Source of the DNA: Lachnospiraceae bacterium
GTDB taxonomy: Bacteria > Bacillota > Clostridia > Lachnospirales > Lachnospiraceae
Direction: 5' to 3'
DNA length: 8,567 nt
NCBI GenBank assembly: GCA_017615375.1
Contig: JAGAAH010000134.1
Location: 1 to 8,567, forward strand
Under the pieces are notes generated by a model, which was not told the DNA's origin, did no database searches, and saw only the letters and a program-made list of their open reading frames with translations. Positions 5,291 to 8,567 of this stretch are shown here, one piece after another (the stretch's first letter is position 1; every line of letters starts with the position of its first letter). The position numbers and the translations under genes are program-made.

Positions 5291-7833
5291 TATTCCTCTG
5301 TTTCCTCGCTGATTGGATTATCGTCAACATCTGTGACTGTTTCATCCGTTGTTTCTTCCATCTGTGCCAGTTCTTCTTCCGTGTAAAGGCTCTTATCCTC
5401 TACAACCTTGGCAACCGACGCCACAAATACGTCTTTATCGAGATTTACAAGCTTAACACCTGATGTAACACGGCCATACTGGGAAATACCCGATGCCTTC
5501 ATTCTTATGATGATACCGGCTGTGGTAATCATCATAACCTCATCTTCATCGCTTACGGCTACCGCACCTACAACATATCCTGTCTTTTCCATGATCTTGT
5601 AGCACTTTGCGCCCTTACCGCCACGGTTCTGTAATGAAAAGTCCGTAATCTTGGTTCTCTTACCTATACCGCATTCTGCGACAACGAGTAAATCATCACC
5701 TTGAATATCGGTCTGCATTGATACAACCTCATCAAGATCGTCTAACGTCATACCGATAACGCCCATCGCGGTTCTTCCCGTTGAACGTACGTCGGTTTCT
5801 TTAAATCTTATACACTGACCGTAACGGCTTACCATAAGGACTTCCGCATTATTATCCGTAATCTGAACTTCGATTAACTGGTCGTCGTCACGAAGTCCGA
5901 TTGCCTGGATACCGGTCTTTCTAATATTGCCATATTCGGATATCGGAGTTTTCTTAACGATACCCTTCTTGGTTGCCATAAATAAGTACTTCTCTTCCGA
6001 ATAATTATCAATCGGAATAACGGAAGTAATGGTCTCCTGCGGCTGTAACTGTAAGAGATTAATAATTGCGGTACCTCTTGCGGTTCTGCCTGCTTCCGGA
6101 ATCTCGAATGCCTTCATTCTGTAGACACGACCTAAGTTCGTAAAGAATAAAAGCGTATGATGCGAAGTCGTCATCATAAGGTCCTTGATATAATCATCGT
6201 CAATGGTCTCAAGTCCCTTGATTCCGCGACCACCTCTATTTTGAGCACGGAAATTATCTATACTCATTCTCTTGATATAACCAAGCTTAGTCATTGTAAT
6301 TACGACATTTGTCTTAGGAATCATATCCTCATCTGCAATCTCGGAATCGTCATAACCTATCTTGGTTCTTCTTTCATCCGCATACTTTCTTGAAGTCTCG
6401 GACAATTCGTCCTTAATAACCCCAAGTAAGAGCTTTTCGTCGGAAAGAATTGCCTTTAAGTTCTCAATCGTCTTCTTAAGTTCGGCATATTCATTCTCAA
6501 TCTTCTCGCGCTCCAAACCTGTCAACGCACGAAGACGCATGTCTACGATAGCCTGTGCCTGTGCATCTGTAAGAGAAAAGCGCTCCATTAAAGTGTTCTT
6601 CGCGCTCTGCGTATCACGGCTTCCACGAATAATACTTATAACTTCATCGATATTATCAAGAGCAATCAAATATCCTTCTAAGATATGTGCTCTTTCTTCC
6701 GCTTTGTTGAGGTCAAACTTGGTTCTTCTTGTAACAACCTCTTCCTGATACTTAAGATACTGTTCAAGAATCTCTAAGATTGTAAGTATCTTCGGCTGGT
6801 TATCGACAAGTGCAAGCATAATTACACCGAATGTATCCTGTAACTGTGTATGCTTGTATAACTGATTAAGAACCACGTTAGGATTAACGTCCTTACGTAA
6901 TTCTATACATATTCTCATACCTTCACGGCTCGTCTCGTCACGAAGATCCGTAATTCCGACAATCTTCTTATCTCTTACAAGCTCTGCAATCTTCTCGATA
7001 AGACGCGCTTTGTTAACCATATAAGGTAACTCGGTTACGATTATACGGTTCTTTCCGTTAGCCATAGGCTCGATATTGGTGATTGCACGTACTTTAATCT
7101 TACCTTTACCGGTTCTATAGGCTTCTTCTATATCTCTGGTTCCTAAGATTTCACCACCTGTAGGGAAATCAGGACCTTTAATTATACTTAAGATTTCTTC
7201 AATCTCTGTGCCGCGGCCTTCCGCTACTCTGTTATCTATAATCTTAATAACAGCATCGATTGTCTCTTTTAAGTTATGCGGCGGCATATTGGTTGCCATA
7301 CCTACCGCAATACCTGTTGTACCGTTAACCAGTAAGTTAGGGTATCTTGAAGGAAGTACCGTAGGTTCCTTCTCTGTTTCATCAAAGTTAGGAACAAAAT
7401 CTACTGTATCTTTGTTGATATCTGCAAGCATTTCCATAGAAATCTTGGATAACCTTGCTTCTGTATATCGCATTGCGGCAGCGCCGTCGCCGTCCATTGA
7501 ACCGAAGTTACCATGGCCGTCTACTAATGGATATCTTGTAGACCAAGGCTGCGCCATATTAACTAACGCGCCGTAAATTGAAGAGTCACCGTGTGGGTGA
7601 TACTTACCCATTGTATCACCGACGATACGTGCACATTTTCTGTGCGGCTTATCGTAGGTGTTACTTAACTCTATCATTGAGTACAATACTCTTCTTTGTA
7701 CCGGCTTAAGACCATCTCTTACATCAGGTAATGCACGTGCTGCAATTACACTCATGGCATAATCGATGTATGATGTCTCCATCGTCTTTTTAAGATCGAC
7801 TTCGTGTATATTGTCAAAAATATTATCTTCCAT
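5290..7833 (-). CDS. gyrA: DNA gyrase subunit A
   Basis: The 847-residue protein is the full-length breakage-reunion subunit of DNA gyrase, which with GyrB introduces negative supercoils. The N-terminal winged-helix and tower region contains [11 protein letters not shown] with catalytic Tyr123. The quinolone-determining region reads [11 protein letters not shown], giving Ser84 and Gly88 at the positions of E. coli Ser83 and Asp87. The C-terminal DNA-wrapping beta-pinwheel (about 505-810) carries the GyrA box as QNRGGRG (531-537), which marks the protein as GyrA rather than ParC. A second similar copy, QNRGGKG, occurs at 735-741. The tail (812-847) is strongly acidic. The ATG at 7833 lies 14 bases after the gyrB stop, with AGGAAGAGG as ribosome-binding site. 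The gene sits in a gyrB-gyrA-membrane protein cluster. Confidence 0.98.
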   Translation of the reverse strand: MEDNIFDNIHEVDLKKTMETSYIDYAMSVIAARALPDVRDGLKPVQRRVLYSMIELSNTYDKPHRKCARIVGDTMGKYHPHGDSSIYGALVNMAQPWSTRYPLVDGHGNFGSMDGDGAAAMRYTEARLSKISMEMLADINKDTVDFVPNFDETEKEPTVLPSRYPNLLVNGTTGIAVGMATNMPPHNLKETIDAVIKIIDNRVAEGRGTEIEEILSIIKGPDFPTGGEILGTRDIEEAYRTGKGKIKVRAITNIEPMANGKNRIIVTELPYMVNKARLIEKIAELVRDKKIVGITDLRDETSREGMRICIELRKDVNPNVVLNQLYKHTQLQDTFGVIMLALVDNQPKILTILEILEQYLKYQEEVVTRRTKFDLNKAEERAHILEGYLIALDNIDEVISIIRGSRDTQSAKNTLMERFSLTDAQAQAIVDMRLRALTGLEREKIENEYAELKKTIENLKAILSDEKLLLGVIKDELSETSRKYADERRTKIGYDDSEIADEDMIPKTNVVITMTKLGYIKRMSIDNFRAQNRGGRGIKGLETIDDDYIKDLMMTTSHHTLLFFTNLGRVYRMKAFEIPEAGRTARGTAIINLLQLQPQETITSVIPIDNYSEEKYLFMATKKGIVKKTPISEYGNIRKTGIQAIGLRDDDQLIEVQITDNNAEVLMVSRYGQCIRFKETDVRSTGRTAMGVIGMTLDDLDEVVSMQTDIQGDDLLVVAECGIGKRTKITDFSLQNRGGKGAKCYKIMEKTGYVVGAVAVSDEDEVMMITTAGIIIRMKASGISQYGRVTSGVKLVNLDKDVFVASVAKVVEDKSLYTEEELAQMEETTDETVTDVDDNPISEETEE

Positions 7834-7840
7834 GCTGAGC

Positions 7841-7847
7841 CTCTTCC

Positions 7848-7848
<1 letters not shown>
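7841..7848 (-). promoter_or_regulatory. gyrA ribosome-binding site overlapping the gyrB stop
   Basis: AGGAAGAG on the minus strand begins in the last base of the gyrB stop codon (TAA at 7848-7850) and lies 7 nt before the gyrA ATG. This geometry favours coupled translation, which suits two subunits needed in equal amounts. Confidence 0.75.

Positions 7849-8567
<719 letters not shown>

Noticed and set aside
6362..7576. Plus-strand open frames of 122-128 codons inside gyrA
   Set aside because: They are antisense shadows of gyrA with serine/isoleucine-rich composition and no ribosome-binding site.

Overview
The window looks like core chromosome of a low-GC, Gram-positive anaerobe of the Clostridia, most likely Lachnospiraceae. 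The grounds are adjacent gyrB-gyrA, a MecA adaptor, strong Shine-Dalgarno sites (GGAGG type), consensus TTGACA/TATAAT promoters, a tRNA gene without an encoded CCA end, and clostridial types of small redox and membrane proteins. This placement rests on recognising the proteins, not on a database search.

Left part (1-1566). The minus strand carries the 5' part of a secreted or anchored protein that resembles the N-terminus of clostridial SH3/glycosyl-hydrolase-18 proteins. It has its own promoter and runs off the left edge. Upstream of it is a 71-residue protein of unknown function, also on the minus strand, with a rho-independent terminator. About 500 bases without a supported gene follow; they hold several small inverted repeats and what may be a decayed gene. 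This stretch ends in a textbook plus-strand promoter and a two-hairpin leader for mecA.

Middle (1567-4306). mecA (plus strand) converges on a small CxxC protein of the DUF1858 type across a strong shared hairpin terminator. Upstream of the CxxC gene on the minus strand lies a 487-residue protein with a PD-(D/E)XK nuclease-like N-terminus and a superfamily-1 helicase-like ATPase. Its promoter is interleaved with the terminator of the next gene upstream, tRNA-Ser(GCT).

Right part (4360-8567). A compact minus-strand cluster reads gyrB (3' part, truncated by the window) - gyrA - PF06541-type membrane protein, then the tRNA gene. GyrB and GyrA form DNA gyrase. The gyrA ribosome-binding site overlaps the gyrB stop. 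The membrane gene start overlaps the gyrA stop by one base. No terminator is visible before tRNA-Ser, so operon read-through into the tRNA is possible although the tRNA has its own consensus promoter.

I did not find a convincing undescribed system. The items most worth a second look are the nuclease-helicase protein, the terminator-promoter overlap next to the tRNA, the structured mecA leader, and the possible gene remnant at about 1015-1395.
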